NCBI GenBank assembly: GCA_015501595.1 | Contig: JADNRX010000034.1 | Coordinates: forward strand, 124,001-188,000 | Reading direction: 5' to 3' | Origin: Hymenopellis radicata | Lineage: Eukaryota; Basidiomycota; Agaricomycetes; Agaricales; Physalacriaceae | Length of the DNA: 64,000 bases | In this document: positions 25,229 through 36,608 of the stretch, piece after piece | How the letters are laid out: each line of letters starts with the position of its first letter | Position numbering within the stretch: the stretch's first letter is position 1 | Notes under the pieces: generated by a model | The model's database searches: none | What the model was told of the DNA's origin: nothing | What the model saw: the letters and a program-made list of their open reading frames with translations, nothing else | Translations under genes and position numbers: made by a program

Positions 25229-26461
25229 AGTTGAATGTACTGAGTAGAAATAAAAGGCTGCAAGTAGCTGTAGCCTGGCTGTAGCGTTAGATGATGGCGG
25301 TTTGAAAGACGGAAGGAAAGCGCGTGTCTGTTATATCATGGCAGATTGCCGAGATGCCGATCATACACGCTGTCACTGCTTCAATCCTGATAGTCAACAG
25401 AATAAGTATGGTATGGAGACCGCTGATCTGCTATTGCACACAACATTACTATAGAGGACGAGGTTCTGCCTTATTGTCAAGGACGTCCTTATTGTTTTCA
25501 GCCGCTGCTTTTCCAATGCGGGTAACACATGGCCGCTCAAATCCCTCCAGGCGCCTCATCCTCGAGGTTTTTCGCTATCCGATTCATCATATGAACAGTC
25601 AGCAGCTGCTGCGGGAAGCGTAGATGGCGACTTTGACTTGCCGTGAAGACGTGTTCGAAGGTCTACGTGTGAAGCAGAACCCACAGATTAATTGTCCATT
25701 GAATTGAAGTATATGAAGCAGGCGCTTCGAGGGATTGTTTGATTGACTTGATTGTCCGGTGGTGACGTCGTTGGGCTGTGGGTTCGCGAGAGCTTGGAGG
25801 AACGCGTCTGAAAGCTATCACGGAGATCAGTCATTCGCGTCAACAGCTGTTGATAAGTACGGAGAACCTCTCCGAAGTGTGTGCGACTCGGATCTAATGA
25901 GAGTCCAGATGAGATGCGTTTCACCGGATAGACTAGCGATAAGTGAACTAGTAGCAGCTAGTAGCACCAGGATTTTAAAATTGCGATCCACTTGACGCCT
26001 GCATCACCGGAGATAAGTAGTGAATTGTGCATTGTGCAGGTCCCGCATGCACATGAAGCACAACATGACGTATCATAGGGCAACGGACATGTTAAATGTG
26101 ATGGATGCCTACGAACTTTCAAGCTTCAAGAGACAGCAGTGCATTCAAGAATAGGACGTGGACTACGAAGCACAGAGTCTAGGGGATGCGGCGCAGTTAT
26201 CCGCGCTCCTGAAAGCTCCGAGAAGCAAGTATGTAGACAAGAGAGGCTAGGTATGCAGCATACAACAGAAATGAGACAAGGCTGTGATTGCGGCTATCGA
26301 GTCGTATTGTTGACCTGTTGTCAAAGTTAAAAGCAAGCTACTAACCAGCACGTGGAGTGACCGAATCTGGGTGCTGAGCCGGAAATACATTGACACTCTT
26401 CCATCACGACCTGCGACGATTTCTCTCTTTTACTTATCTGCCTTGTGGCATCCCAAGCTGT
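25229..26461. other. Intergenic region, no gene recognised
   Basis: About 1.2 kb between the divergently oriented Argonaute and Bem1 genes. It contains only short unrelated reading frames, and probably holds both promoters. I see no structured RNA or repeat. Confidence 0.4.
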
Positions 26462-28528
26462 ATGATGAAGTCTCTGCGAAAATCTCTCAATGGCAACAAA
26501 GATTCGGTCCGCAACCATATATCGACGCCCATGCCTCTGCCCGCGGTATCAAAACCACCGTCATCCATCCTACCCCCGCAGAAGGTCATTCGCGCCCTCT
26601 CGCCGTATCGCCCGCAGGCGCCCCAGGAGCTGCCGTTCAAGAAGGGAGACTTTTTCTACGTTTTGCGCGATGTCGACGACGGCGGATCATGGTATGAGGC
26701 CCACAATCCCGTATCCGGCGCTCGGGGGCTGGTCCCAAAAAATCTATTTGAAGAGTTCAATAAGAACTCAACTCCGTACGTACTCCGTCAAGTCCATCGG
26801 TGCCATCCATTAACGTCCAGCTGCTGCAGTATGAACCGGAGCAGTGTCGCACCAGATACCCAGCATACCCAGGCTGCATTCAACATCCCGCCGCCAGTGA
26901 ACCGCGCACCAAGCAAAACCACCAAGACTTTCTACGCCATTGTGCTACACGACTTTGAGGCCGAACGCGCAGATGAGCTTGATGCTAAGCGCGGTGATGC
27001 CATAACTGTCGTTGCGCAGTCCAACCGGGAGTGGTTCGTCGCCAAACCCATAGGCCGCCTCGGGAGACCCGGGCTTATTCCGGTGTCGTTCGTCGAGATA
27101 CACGATCCAGCGACGGGCCAGGCCGTCCCAGACGTGGATGCTCTCATGGACGGAGGCGACCTTCCCAAGGTTGAAGATTGGAAGCGGGCCATGTTCAACT
27201 ACAAGCAGAACAGTATATCCCTCGGCGTTCTCGACTCTCCCACTAATCGCGACTCAGTACCCAATAGTCCTTATACCTCTTCCCCTGGGGCCAATGCTAG
27301 TGCAGACAAGCCAGAGGACGAGATTCCCCCTTGCCTACCCGACGGCATTCTACTGTCAGCGGACGTGGTATCCTTCCACTTTGAAATGGAAGAGTACTGG
27401 TTCCGAATTGATGCAATCTTTCAACCATACCCTCCGGTGGGGCAGAAACAGCTCCCTCCGGCGAAACACCTGATTCTTTTCCGGGTGTATAACGACTTTT
27501 ACGACTTCCAAGTCTCGCTGTTGAATTCATTTCCACGAGAAGCGGGTCGGGAGGAGCCTCATCCTCGGATGTTGCCATATATGCCCGGCCCAGCGTCGAG
27601 CGTGGATGACGCTCTCACGGCAACCCGGCGATCTGAGCTTGATGAATATTTGCACAGCCTCTGCGAGCTGAGCAAGGTTGGTGTCAAGTATATTTTGGAG
27701 CACCAAGTCGTCAGGGAGTTCCTTGCTTTGAAGCCTGGCGATGTCGAGAACACTACGCCGCCACGCGTGAAGGAGATTGACGAGTTGATGAATATAGAGC
27801 GTCAGCTGATGAACGGAGAGAACGAGGAGTACGGGAGTGAAGTCCGCGATACGCTGGGTCGTATGAGAGTGGACGATTATGTGGAGAGGAGCGACGGGTC
27901 TGAATACGAGGACGAAGGATATGCGCCTTCTCCGCAACGGAAGGTTCAGGAGCAGAAGAATTCGTACGACCGACATCCCTATAGTTTGGCCACGAACGGC
28001 CGGCGACCTTCTGAAGACAATAATCTGCGTTTGCACGCTCACGCGCAGAACCATAACCGAAACCAGTCGACGTCTTCAATCAACCCCCGTGCCTCTTCTC
28101 CTTACTCGTCCAACTCGCGTTCCAACTCACCTGTACACGATCGCGCCCAGTCGCCTGGATATAACCAGTCGCGACATCATCAATCGGCATCGACGTCGTC
28201 GCTGCGGTCTCAGCCTGCTGGGACTCGATCGCGTTCTCATTCGACTGCTACGTCCGCGACTGCGCCGATGATTTCGAATGCGAACCAACAGACTGCATTC
28301 GTCAAGATTAAGATATTTGATCGGCTATCAGACGACCTGATTGCGATTCGGGTGCATCCCAAGGTGTCGCACGCGGAGCTGGTGGAGAAGGTGCAGACGC
28401 GGTTGGGAGGGGAGGTTGCGAGTCTGCGATATAGGAACAGTAACGGGGATTGGACTGGCTTGGAGGATGATCGACAGTTGCAGACGTGGATAGAGGGGAC
28501 GGATAAACATGTGTTGTACGCTGATTGA
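26462..28528 (+). CDS. BEM1: Bem1/Scd2 polarity scaffold (SH3-SH3-PX-PB1)
   Basis: Cell-polarity adaptor that links the Cdc42 exchange factor Cdc24 to PAK kinases at growth sites. From ATG 26462 (MMKSLRKSLN) the domains are: SH3-1 (about residues 42-97, VIRALSPYRPQ...GDFFYVL...GLVPKNLFEE); SH3-2 (about 155-215, FYAIVLHDFEAERADELDAK, GLIPVSFVEI); a PX domain (about 300-430, EYWFRIDAIF, HLILFRVYNDFYDFQVSLLN); a Ser-rich linker; and a C-terminal PB1 domain (FVKIKIFDRLSDDLIAIRVH...) ending HVLYAD. The order is exactly that of Bem1/Scd2. The segment 26776-26829 (GTACGT...GCTGCAG, 54 nt, no stop) is very likely an intron that happens to be open and in phase; removing it shortens the protein by 18 residues. 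Stop TGA 28526-28528. Confidence 0.93.
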   Translation: MMKSLRKSLNGNKDSVRNHISTPMPLPAVSKPPSSILPPQKVIRALSPYRPQAPQELPFKKGDFFYVLRDVDDGGSWYEAHNPVSGARGLVPKNLFEEFNKNSTPYVLRQVHRCHPLTSSCCSMNRSSVAPDTQHTQAAFNIPPPVNRAPSKTTKTFYAIVLHDFEAERADELDAKRGDAITVVAQSNREWFVAKPIGRLGRPGLIPVSFVEIHDPATGQAVPDVDALMDGGDLPKVEDWKRAMFNYKQNSISLGVLDSPTNRDSVPNSPYTSSPGANASADKPEDEIPPCLPDGILLSADVVSFHFEMEEYWFRIDAIFQPYPPVGQKQLPPAKHLILFRVYNDFYDFQVSLLNSFPREAGREEPHPRMLPYMPGPASSVDDALTATRRSELDEYLHSLCELSKVGVKYILEHQVVREFLALKPGDVENTTPPRVKEIDELMNIERQLMNGENEEYGSEVRDTLGRMRVDDYVERSDGSEYEDEGYAPSPQRKVQEQKNSYDRHPYSLATNGRRPSEDNNLRLHAHAQNHNRNQSTSSINPRASSPYSSNSRSNSPVHDRAQSPGYNQSRHHQSASTSSLRSQPAGTRSRSHSTATSATAPMISNANQQTAFVKIKIFDRLSDDLIAIRVHPKVSHAELVEKVQTRLGGEVASLRYRNSNGDWTGLEDDRQLQTWIEGTDKHVLYAD

Positions 28529-29125
28529 AACAGTAAATGTATGTGTATGGACTCTTTTTTATTTGTTCCCTCTTGAGGCTTGCGTGCTTCTCATCTCTTT
28601 ATTTTCTTCGTCTTTCTTGCGTGTTTAATATTTGTGTATATGTGTATGATTGCAGTACTCTGATTACAATGTGGGACCATACGACTTATTTGATATCATG
28701 TATGCTCTTTGAATAGTAGTATGGAGGCGAATGTGGCACACGAATGGAAATTGAGTTCAGAGATGCTGACATAAGCCATAAATTAGCACAGCCACCGTGA
28801 CGTTACCAATCGTTACCGACCGCCCCCTCCGAGTTTTTATTATTAACCACCAAGACGACAAGCTCGATACTTTGGCTAGTATTGCCGAGCACACTCGACA
28901 ACCGCCGTTGCCTCTTCTATCTTAATATTCACAGCCACAACTACTGTTTTTGGCACCCTAATAGCTTCGCACTCCGACCTCCGTTCTCCCCTTCCGACCA
29001 CTGCATTCACTCCCTATTGTTCTCCATTTTTACCTTTGCCTGCCACCACCCATAATTGACCTGCGCGTTTGCCGGAACGCAAACAACAGGAAGCGCTGGT
29101 CTTATCGCCGCCGTCGTCACACCCC
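28529..29125. other. Intergenic / promoter region of byr4
   Basis: About 600 bp between two same-strand genes. It has T-rich and pyrimidine-rich tracts at 28555-28615 and CT-rich sequence before the byr4 start (28960-29050), as usual for fungal promoters. No gene is seen. Confidence 0.45.
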
Positions 29126-31713
29126 ATGAACCCAATTCCTGCCCCCACCCACCCCCGTGAAGAATGGCCGGATGCCGACTTTGATCTTCCCGAAGGTCAC
29201 TCTATCCACGAATCCATAGAGAAGACCGACAACGATGACGACGACGAGGACTGGGATCTCGACCTGCACCTTGGGAAAGCTGCCGGAGCAAGAGCCCAGG
29301 CTTCTTCTGATGCGTCAGCGAGCTCCGAACCCCAGATGCACATCGCCCGACCCATTGCCTCGTCCTCTGATGCCGACGACGACGAAGGCATGTCCACCAT
29401 CAAGGCCGGCGGTCAGAGCACCGTCCGCCCGACTCCCAAATCACCGCTCGTAGAGGACTTTGAGGACGGGTTCTCACTACCATCCGACCTTACTCAATTG
29501 TCTCTCGCCCCCGTCTCACGCAATCACCTGTCGACCAAGAACTCGCTCGAATGGGGAGATAAGGACCAGACTTCGTCTTCGCAGTCTTCGGATGCATATT
29601 CCACTTTGGGACTAGCAGATGCTTCCTCGTCCTCCAATTCGAACTCGTCGGCCTCCTACCCAGGCACGGAAACGGAAGAGGACGACGACGACGAAGAAGA
29701 CGACGTCGAAGGTCTCATTTTTCCTTCGGACATCTTTGATTCCGGCGAGGGCACCCACCGTCTTACTACTATGCTCGCTATGAAGCGGGACACCGTCACC
29801 GACGACCGGGTCAAGGTTGCTAGTCCGGACGACGACTTTGAGATGGGTCTCGTTATTGACGACGACGCAGACTTTAGCCCGAGTCGGCTCTTGAAGAGCC
29901 AGGTACCCCATATACGCAGTCACAGCATGCCTGTCCAGAGACATGTGTCTGCCACCAGACCCCAATCACGCTTAAAGCACGACCGCGGTCAATCTGCCAT
30001 CCACTCCTCTACCCGACACCTCAAAGCCAGGATAACCCCATCTCCTCCCCTTACTGGACCTATTCGAACACGCTCCCCATGTCCATCTCCTACACCCTCC
30101 TCTTCCTCTTTCCTGGCTGCAAAGTCAGGCAGTAGTAACCTTCGTGGCCAAAAGTCACATTCAGGCCTACATCCATCGACGCCGCCTCCCAATTCGTCCA
30201 AGAAGATATCGCGAAAAGCTTCGCTCTCTTCGTTGATGGACACCAGTCCCACAGCGTCAGGCTCGGGTCTGGACTCGGAGTCGTCCTCGTCGAAATCTCG
30301 CTATGAAGAGTCCACCGCTGCCTCTCGAGCGAAATCATACAAATCCATGGGCCGCATCATGCATGACTGGGTGGTGCCGCCCACACGACCCTCCACTCCT
30401 TCCAACAGCACTGCCGCGCTCCGCTTGACGATGCCCACCGGGGGGCGATTCAAGTCGCGGCCTGCTCTAGCTTCTGTTTTCAGCAGCCCATCTTCGTCAT
30501 CGGCACCCCAGTCGCCTGCGTATCGCACTGCTTCGCCGCAACCCACGTCGAGACCATCTTCCCGCGTTGCGAGGTTATCTCGCACTCTTCCCACTCATAT
30601 TCCACCCGCTGCTCCCGCTCCCGCCCCGCCTCCTGCTCCCCGCGTCCTACGAAGGCCCAAGCGGCAACGTGCCTATGGGGACGGCACTGAGCTCGACGGC
30701 ATCGATGACTTGCCCACCGACCGGGACCAGGAGAGCCGGTTTAGGGTACAGCCAAAGGGCTACGGTAATCGCATACCGGGTGGCTCTTTCTCTTCCAAAC
30801 CTGGTGATAAAAACACCATTAGGAGGAAGTCTAGTAGAAGAGAACGATCAGGTATGCTGTGTTATTTGCCTGACTGTGACATATCTGACTCATTGTGAAT
30901 TTAGAATCATCCTCAATAAAGAGATCAAGCAAGTTTGACGTTGCATATCTCAAGTTCTCGGCAAATACATCACCTCCGCGGAAAAAGAAAAATCTTGGAT
31001 CGCCTGTCCAGTCGAGAAAAAAGCCCGTGTTAATACGTAACCTGGGTGGTGTTGGATCTCCCAAAGGTACGTGGCGCTACGATATCATGCTGGTGATTGG
31101 CAGCTCACTGTCACGTACAGTCGTTGGGGACATGAAATGGAATCCATACACACTGCGATGGGAAGGGAACGATCAGGCTTTGCGCGACTTTGACGCCGTC
31201 GTGACGTCTACGCGTCCCGCGCTCATCACCCACCTCACCGGGTCGTCCATAGGGTCTCCAGTGGGCCCCTCCTTCGCAACAGGCGCAAGGAGAGTTGGGA
31301 ACATGATATTCGACCCCGCACGGCTGTGCTGGATATCGACATTACCTCCCGACGAGGACGAGCCAGACGTGTTTGCGAATCTGGCAGACGACGAAGAGGA
31401 TGTCGAGGGCTGGGACGCCAAGGGCGACACTATTCGCGGTGTTGGGGACTCCTCGTCGTGTGCGCCGAGTCCTGCGCGGAGCAGCCATACGCGTGCGTCG
31501 TCCGAGTGCAGTGATCGCGGCTCGCGGGCGTCGTTGGTGTGTGATGTCGATGAGCAGTTTGCGCAGCGGTGTCGGCTTGCGGAGGAGCGGCACCGGATTG
31601 AGATGAAGGGCTGGAAGAGCACGTTGTCGAAGCAGGACGTGTTCACGGATCCGGACCGTTCGTTTCTGTTTACGCTTCGGGACTATGCGATGGCTGCGAC
31701 GCGAAGGACTTGA
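29126..31713 (+). CDS. BYR4: Byr4/Bfa1 subunit of the mitotic-exit GTPase-activating complex
   Basis: Scaffold half of the two-component GAP (Byr4-Cdc16 in fission yeast, Bfa1-Bub2 in budding yeast) that restrains the septation GTPase at spindle poles. ATG 29126 starts MNPIPAPTHPREEWPDADFD, with acidic DDDEDWDLDLHLG next, a typical N-terminus. A long Ser/Pro/Arg-rich middle contains SMGRIMHDWVVPPTRPSTPS. The conserved C-terminal part includes YGDGTELDGIDDLPTDRDQE and SRFRVQPKGYGNRIP. After introns 30852-30903 and 31067-31120 it continues VVGDMKWNPYTLRWEGNDQA, GNMIFDPARLCWISTLPPDE, then ERHRIEMKGWKSTLSKQDVF, ending at TGA 31711-31713. All hallmark blocks are intact, so this is the functional copy. 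Truncated copies of its 3' part occur at 44.2, 59.9-61.1 and 62.2 kb. Confidence 0.9.
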
Positions 31714-31897
31714 TTCTGCTGCTTACTTGAGTTGTGGATTGGCTTGGCTTGCTGTATAACTTATCCGGAATTCTTTTCAGTTCTTTTATGCTTTTGTTTG
31801 CTTTGTCGATCCTTTCTTGTTTTTTGTTACTACTTGCGTATGATGTCTATGGAATACTATGTTGCTCTCACTCACGTCTTGGTCGTTGGACAGGAAT

Positions 31898-32427
31898 TTT
31901 CTAGTTACAGCGACTTTCGAGATGCACTCTAGGAGGAGGAGGACGCCGTGGCAAGCTTTGATTTGCTTCACCCCTCCCCCAGTAGCCAGGGGTGAATCTG
32001 GTCTTGATACCATAAAACAAGTATTGAAGTAAGCCGTATCGTCGTAACGCACCATAGGACAATTCAAACGAGGACACGTACAGCGAAGGCGCAGCTGATA
32101 GCATCGAACATGTGTAGCAGCTATCGAATCGGTCGTATTTTGAACTTCTGCTCATGCATAAGATGCATGATATGTAAGAGGAACTTCGGACCCACCACAC
32201 GGAACGTCGCGAGCGATGACAAAGGAGCTCGTTGGGGGATCAACAACGGCGTAACAAGGTGCACACCATTTCCCACCTGAAGTCAGTCTCTCACTGATCG
32301 GGAGACTAGGACGTGCCGGCGCCTTAACGACATCAAGTTCGCCAAGACCATCAATTGGTTACAGAATTGAAGATGACATTGAGAATGAACAGCCTCTAGC
32401 TCAAGCTTCACTCAGCAGTCCCCGTTA
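31898..32427 (+). pseudogene. 3' remnant of a DUF6535 gene (third module copy)
   Basis: Starting with TTACAGCGACTTTCGAGATG, this stretch matches the last coding region, terminal exon and convergent 3' region of the two DUF6535 genes (compare 36455-37533 and, reversed, 47160-47800). Frame is lost and the upstream 3 kb of the gene is missing. It lies 185 bp after the byr4 stop, so a duplicated DUF6535/U module was truncated on landing beside byr4, or byr4 marks the original edge of the module. Confidence 0.7.
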
Positions 32428-33250
32428 TCATGCTGGCACGATAGACGGCGAAGAACGATACTTTACTGCATACTTCGTCCCCCAGACAAGATCAACTACG
32501 GAATGGTAAGGAAAAGCACGACAATACTACAAAAGAGACTCACAATCGAGGGGCCATTCCGTCCGTTCACGCTGCTGCGCTGAAGGAGTGGCGGCGGCAT
32601 CGAGATACCAAGCCACAGTCGGCTTGATGAAGTCCCATAGCTTGAGCAGACGATCTTCCATCTCCGCGAGCGTGTCTTCGGGCCACAGGTGGAAGGTGTA
32701 GTTGGAGCAAAGGGAGATGCAGAAGTCGGAGGTTTTGGTCTTGTCGTGCACAAACTCTATCTTGGTTTTGTATCTTGGTGTAAACTGGAACGTCTCTTTC
32801 GACAATGTACTCGGCATGCAACCTGTCTTTTTCGGATGGAGTGGTGCAGGGTGGAACAAGGTTGTGTATCTGACCAAAGTTCCAGATGTCGTCGAAGGTG
32901 ACGAGGATGCCCAGGAACCATAGTGGCGGGAAATGATTGAGATCGGGGTCGGGGAGGTAGCAGCGCGGGATGTCTTCGAGCGGAGAGGCAGCCTTCATTG
33001 CGTCAAATGTCAACAACGTCTTGGGAGGCACGTTAGGAGGCGACGCGTCGCGGAATGGGAGCAAAATACCAACCTTTTTTTTTTTTTTTGGATGCGCGCG
33101 TACGGCGCTGAAAGCGCCGTGTAGTTCGTATTTCCGATATCACCGGAGTTCGAACTGCGTGGCACTGGTTGGGTGGATGGGAAGCGTCGGTCAAACCTTG
33201 TTGGCCTCTTTCACCTTTTGGCGCAATATCTCGCTTTTTTTCCAATACAT
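32428..33250 (-). pseudogene. Family U copy 1 (subfamily B), frameshifted
   Basis: Unrecognised gene family, subfamily B (blocks CYLPDPDLNHFPPLWFLGIL and VTFDDIWNFGQIHNLVPPC). Start MYWKKSEILRQKVKEAN at 33250, last codon before TGA at 32428-32430. Compared with copy 2, an 11-bp segment is missing near 32795, between HAEYIVE and the TFQFTPRYKTKIEF block. The remaining two thirds are therefore out of frame and the copy is a pseudogene. Its first intron is also enlarged by an inserted SINE-like sequence (33075-33205). The inverted-repeat promoter element (33335-33351) is still present. Confidence 0.75.
33075..33205 (-). mobile_element. Putative SINE-like retroposon with oligo(A) tail and B-box-like motif
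   Basis: Relative to U copies 2 and 5, intron 1 of copy 1 carries about 125 extra bases. Read on the minus strand they end in a run of 15 A (33076-33090 on the plus strand as T). They also include AGTTCGAACTCC (33141-33152), which resembles the tRNA/Pol III B box GGTTCGANNCC. A possible internal hairpin is GGCGCTTTCAGCGCC. A short imperfect AACC flank could be a target duplication. No A box was assigned with confidence. Confidence 0.4.
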
Positions 33251-33334
33251 TGTCTCACCGTCGCGTGCGATAGACGACGCGTCGCTTGCTGGTCCTACCG
33301 TGGTCGTTGTACTAGTAGCACTTCAAAGGAGACC

Positions 33335-33351
33335 GTGACATCTGCTGTCAC
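33335..33351. promoter_or_regulatory. Inverted repeat GTGAC-N7-GTCAC upstream of U copy 1
   Basis: Perfect 5-bp arms with a 7-nt spacer, 85 bp upstream of the copy 1 start. The same element precedes all eight U copies. Confidence 0.6.
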
Positions 33352-35592
33352 CTAACTGATAATCAATTGACGTGTGCGCGTGTACGTGGGAGGCAAGACA
33401 CACTGGACGAAAATGGCAATACCCATCGGTGTCCCCTCCACCACCGTCGAACCGCTATATGGCTGATCCCAATCCTTCGGGAGACGCAGGGGCCACCCAC
33501 GATACTAGAAATGCTCAACAGGCCACCACTGAGGCGGCGACGACGAATCAGCCAGCGGCAGACAAGTATCTGTTTGGTATGAAGCAGAACGCTTCGCACA
33601 TTCCGCCTCCTCCAATCTTCAGCGATGACTACGAAAAACGACTCCCTGAGGACCCCATTTACCAGGAAACCGCACCCAATGCTCGCGTATGGCGTGCCTA
33701 CGTCGAAGAGGCTGCTACATTCGATGATATGATGATCGCCGAATACCGCGATGGTCTCGATGTTATGCTTGTCTTCGTGAGTAGTCTCTTGTGCTGTAGC
33801 TTGTTGTTTACCTTCATGCAGGCTGGTCTCTTCTCTGCTGTTGTCACGTCCTTTCTCGTCCAAGTCTCGCAAAGTCTGCAGGCCGATTTTATCGAAATGT
33901 CCGCCGTTCTGCTCCACGACCTCGTCTCCATCCAGCTCGCCATTGCACAGGGCATTCCCATTGCCAATTCCACCACTCCATCCTTGAACCCCGCTTCGGC
34001 GTTCTCTCCAGACGGCATACAGGTTTGGATTAATGGCCTTTGGGTAACCAGTCTGATAGCCAGTCTCATTGTTGCACTCGCGACGGTATTGGTGAAGCAA
34101 TGGCTTCACCACTATGTGTCCCTTCCTTCCGGTACTCCCGGTGTACGCAGTCACGTCCGTCAGTTTAGGTTCATGGGCCTGCAGCGATGGCGCGTCCATG
34201 TCATTATCGGCTTGTTGCCAATCACAATGCATGTCTCCCTCACCCTCTTCCTCTCCGGTCTCGTTCTCTTTTTTGTGCCCTTGCGCCTATCCTTGGCATG
34301 GACGATTGGTGTTCTCACCGTGATCGTCTGTGCTTTGTACATCATCAGCAACACCATCCCTATGTTCTTCCCCGACTGTCCGTATAAAACGCCATTGACC
34401 GACTTCATTAATTCCCTCTTTCATTATTCTGCTGTTCTGTGGCAATCGGTACAAAGAGGAGCACGATGTTTGCATTCTGGTTGTCGGACTCTACTCCGCT
34501 CCCTTGACGTCCCATTCGCGCACTCGCTGCCGCCACAAGTGTCTATGTCGCCGTCGACTGCGAGCTCGAGGTGCGAGCACGCTGCCCTTGTCTCAGTGAA
34601 GCAGAAAGAAACGGAAGCTGTTTATCGTGTTTACGACGACCTTTCTGTTGACGGGCTGGACTGGTTGTTCACCATGTCCTCAAATCCCTCGATACACAGT
34701 ATTGTTGTCCAAGCAATCGGCGGGCTTCCGGTTGAGGCCAAGGAATATGCAGATGTGATGTGGTTGGACAGACCGGACCTCAAGAGCAAACTTGTTGCCT
34801 TGATAGGTCAATCAACGCATGATAAAAAACCTTCACTAAGGGTGTACAGCGGGGGCTGCGACGACACCTTAGAGCGACTTTCGCGCTCTATCGTCGTATT
34901 GTCACTTCCTCTCAAGATAGAGTTCAATACTATTCCCCAATCTATCTCACTCGCAACCGCAGAGATCTTGACCTACCAAGATTTGGTTCCAAGCACCTTT
35001 TATAACTTCATCCTCTCTCATCACAAAGCACGGATACATCCACTGGTGTGGATGAGGATCATTGCGATGCTGCATAGGGGTGGTGTTTTCACATCGGTAC
35101 ATCAAAGTGACGATGCCTATTTACTCTTACTTCGTGCTCTTATCCTACGTATTCTATTACCTCGAGCATTGTCGTCAACCCGCATTGCCGTTGGAAGTAG
35201 CTGGGCTGGTCCGTTGGAGTTGATGTCACTGCAGGACACTGTAGAAGTCTATCTACAGGACACTGCACATCGCTATCTGTTGACCATACTCTCTTCATAT
35301 GATATTCCTTCAGTGACACCTCCTTCATCTTCTGCTAAAGAATCATCTTCACATCGAATTTTCCTAGCTGCAGGCCATTTTGCAGTTCATACTCTTGCAA
35401 GTCTTTCAGATGAGAGTTTAACTTTTCGGCACCGGAACTTTGATGTGATCGAAGAGTCTTTTGGATACCTTCTAGGGACAGTTTTCAGGCTGCACACTGG
35501 ACGCTACCGGGATTCTCCTAACATAGAATATCTTACCAATTGGCTCCTGAGATTATCACCATTCCTAGAGCGCATGACTCCCTCCCAACTAC

Positions 35593-35835
35593 TGTAGCGT
35601 TTCAACCGTAGGTTCGCGGCTTGTGACCCGATATGCTGTGAACTTACAGTAAATAGGTTCGTAGACCCTTAAATTCCCTTATTTGAACAGGCCCGCTGCA
35701 GGCGGGACCTGAAATTTCCGCTTTTGGATGCCTGTGCCTGGCCAGGAGGCTCCGTGATGCAATATGCAATATGTATAGGTTCGGTTCGTAAGGCTCTGTG
35801 ACCCGATATGAGAATATATGGTTGAAACGCTACAG
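35593..35835. mobile_element. 243-bp MITE with 16-bp perfect terminal inverted repeats and TA target duplication
   Basis: Left terminus CTGTAGCGTTTCAACC and right terminus GGTTGAAACGCTACAG are exact reverse complements. The element is flanked by TA at 35591-35592 and 35836-35837. Removing the element plus one TA restores the sequence of the intact paralogue (codons for TPxQL-SNS), which shows the empty site directly. A GTGACCCGATATG motif occurs near both ends in the same orientation. No coding capacity. TA duplication points to a Tc1/mariner-type transposase acting in trans. Confidence 0.92.
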
Positions 35836-36608
35836 TATCTAACTCCAGCAGGGAGCAGCTCCTCACAGCAGTCATCGAGGTCTATTATCATTATGTGATG
35901 GCCCGGTCTCCCGACGTATTATCACGGGCTCTTCCCTCACTGCGTGCCGTTCTTCACATATGTGGTTTACACATTCTCAATCACAAAGTCGAATGGGACG
36001 TGATTTGTATTTTTGCTTGTAAAATCATGTCACGAGCTCTTACTCTTGGTGTAGAGATTGTGTTTCACTGTTTCATCCAGGATGAATGGATGCCCTGGAT
36101 GTCTAGCGTGGGTGCAGTGCATCTTGGGAATCTTCATGTGTGGCGCAATTTGAGTGCACCACTCCGTAGTTATGTGACTGGTCTTTCTACTGTCTCAGCA
36201 TCAGCAGATTCGATGCGGCATGAGTTTCTGGAGCACCTGTATGAACCACGGAATCTCATCTTGATAGTTCTCTCTGAGATTCTAGCCGGTCGTCAACCTA
36301 AATTGTTGTATAAGGCTGTGCGCTTGCACCCTCAACATCACTCCTGGGCTGTATGTCAGGAAGCGTTGAATGCACTAGTGGTCTGGGCTAAAAGTCCTAA
36401 TCGCCGCGTTATTCCGTTTCCCCTACAGGACATTTTTGATAGCCCACTGGCAGGTTACAGCGACTTCCGAGATGCCTTCCGACGACTCTATGAGGAGGAT
36501 GTCGCAGCGACATTGTCTCCCTCCGGAATGATAGTCGCTAAGACTATTCATTCGAAATTGATCCAAGCTCTGGAATCTGGCCTTCATATCATAAAAACAG
36601 GTACTGAA

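Noticed and set aside
24877..25230. Pro/Arg- and His-rich frames opposite the Argonaute N-terminus
   Set aside because: Shadow of the GC-rich RGG-coding segment.
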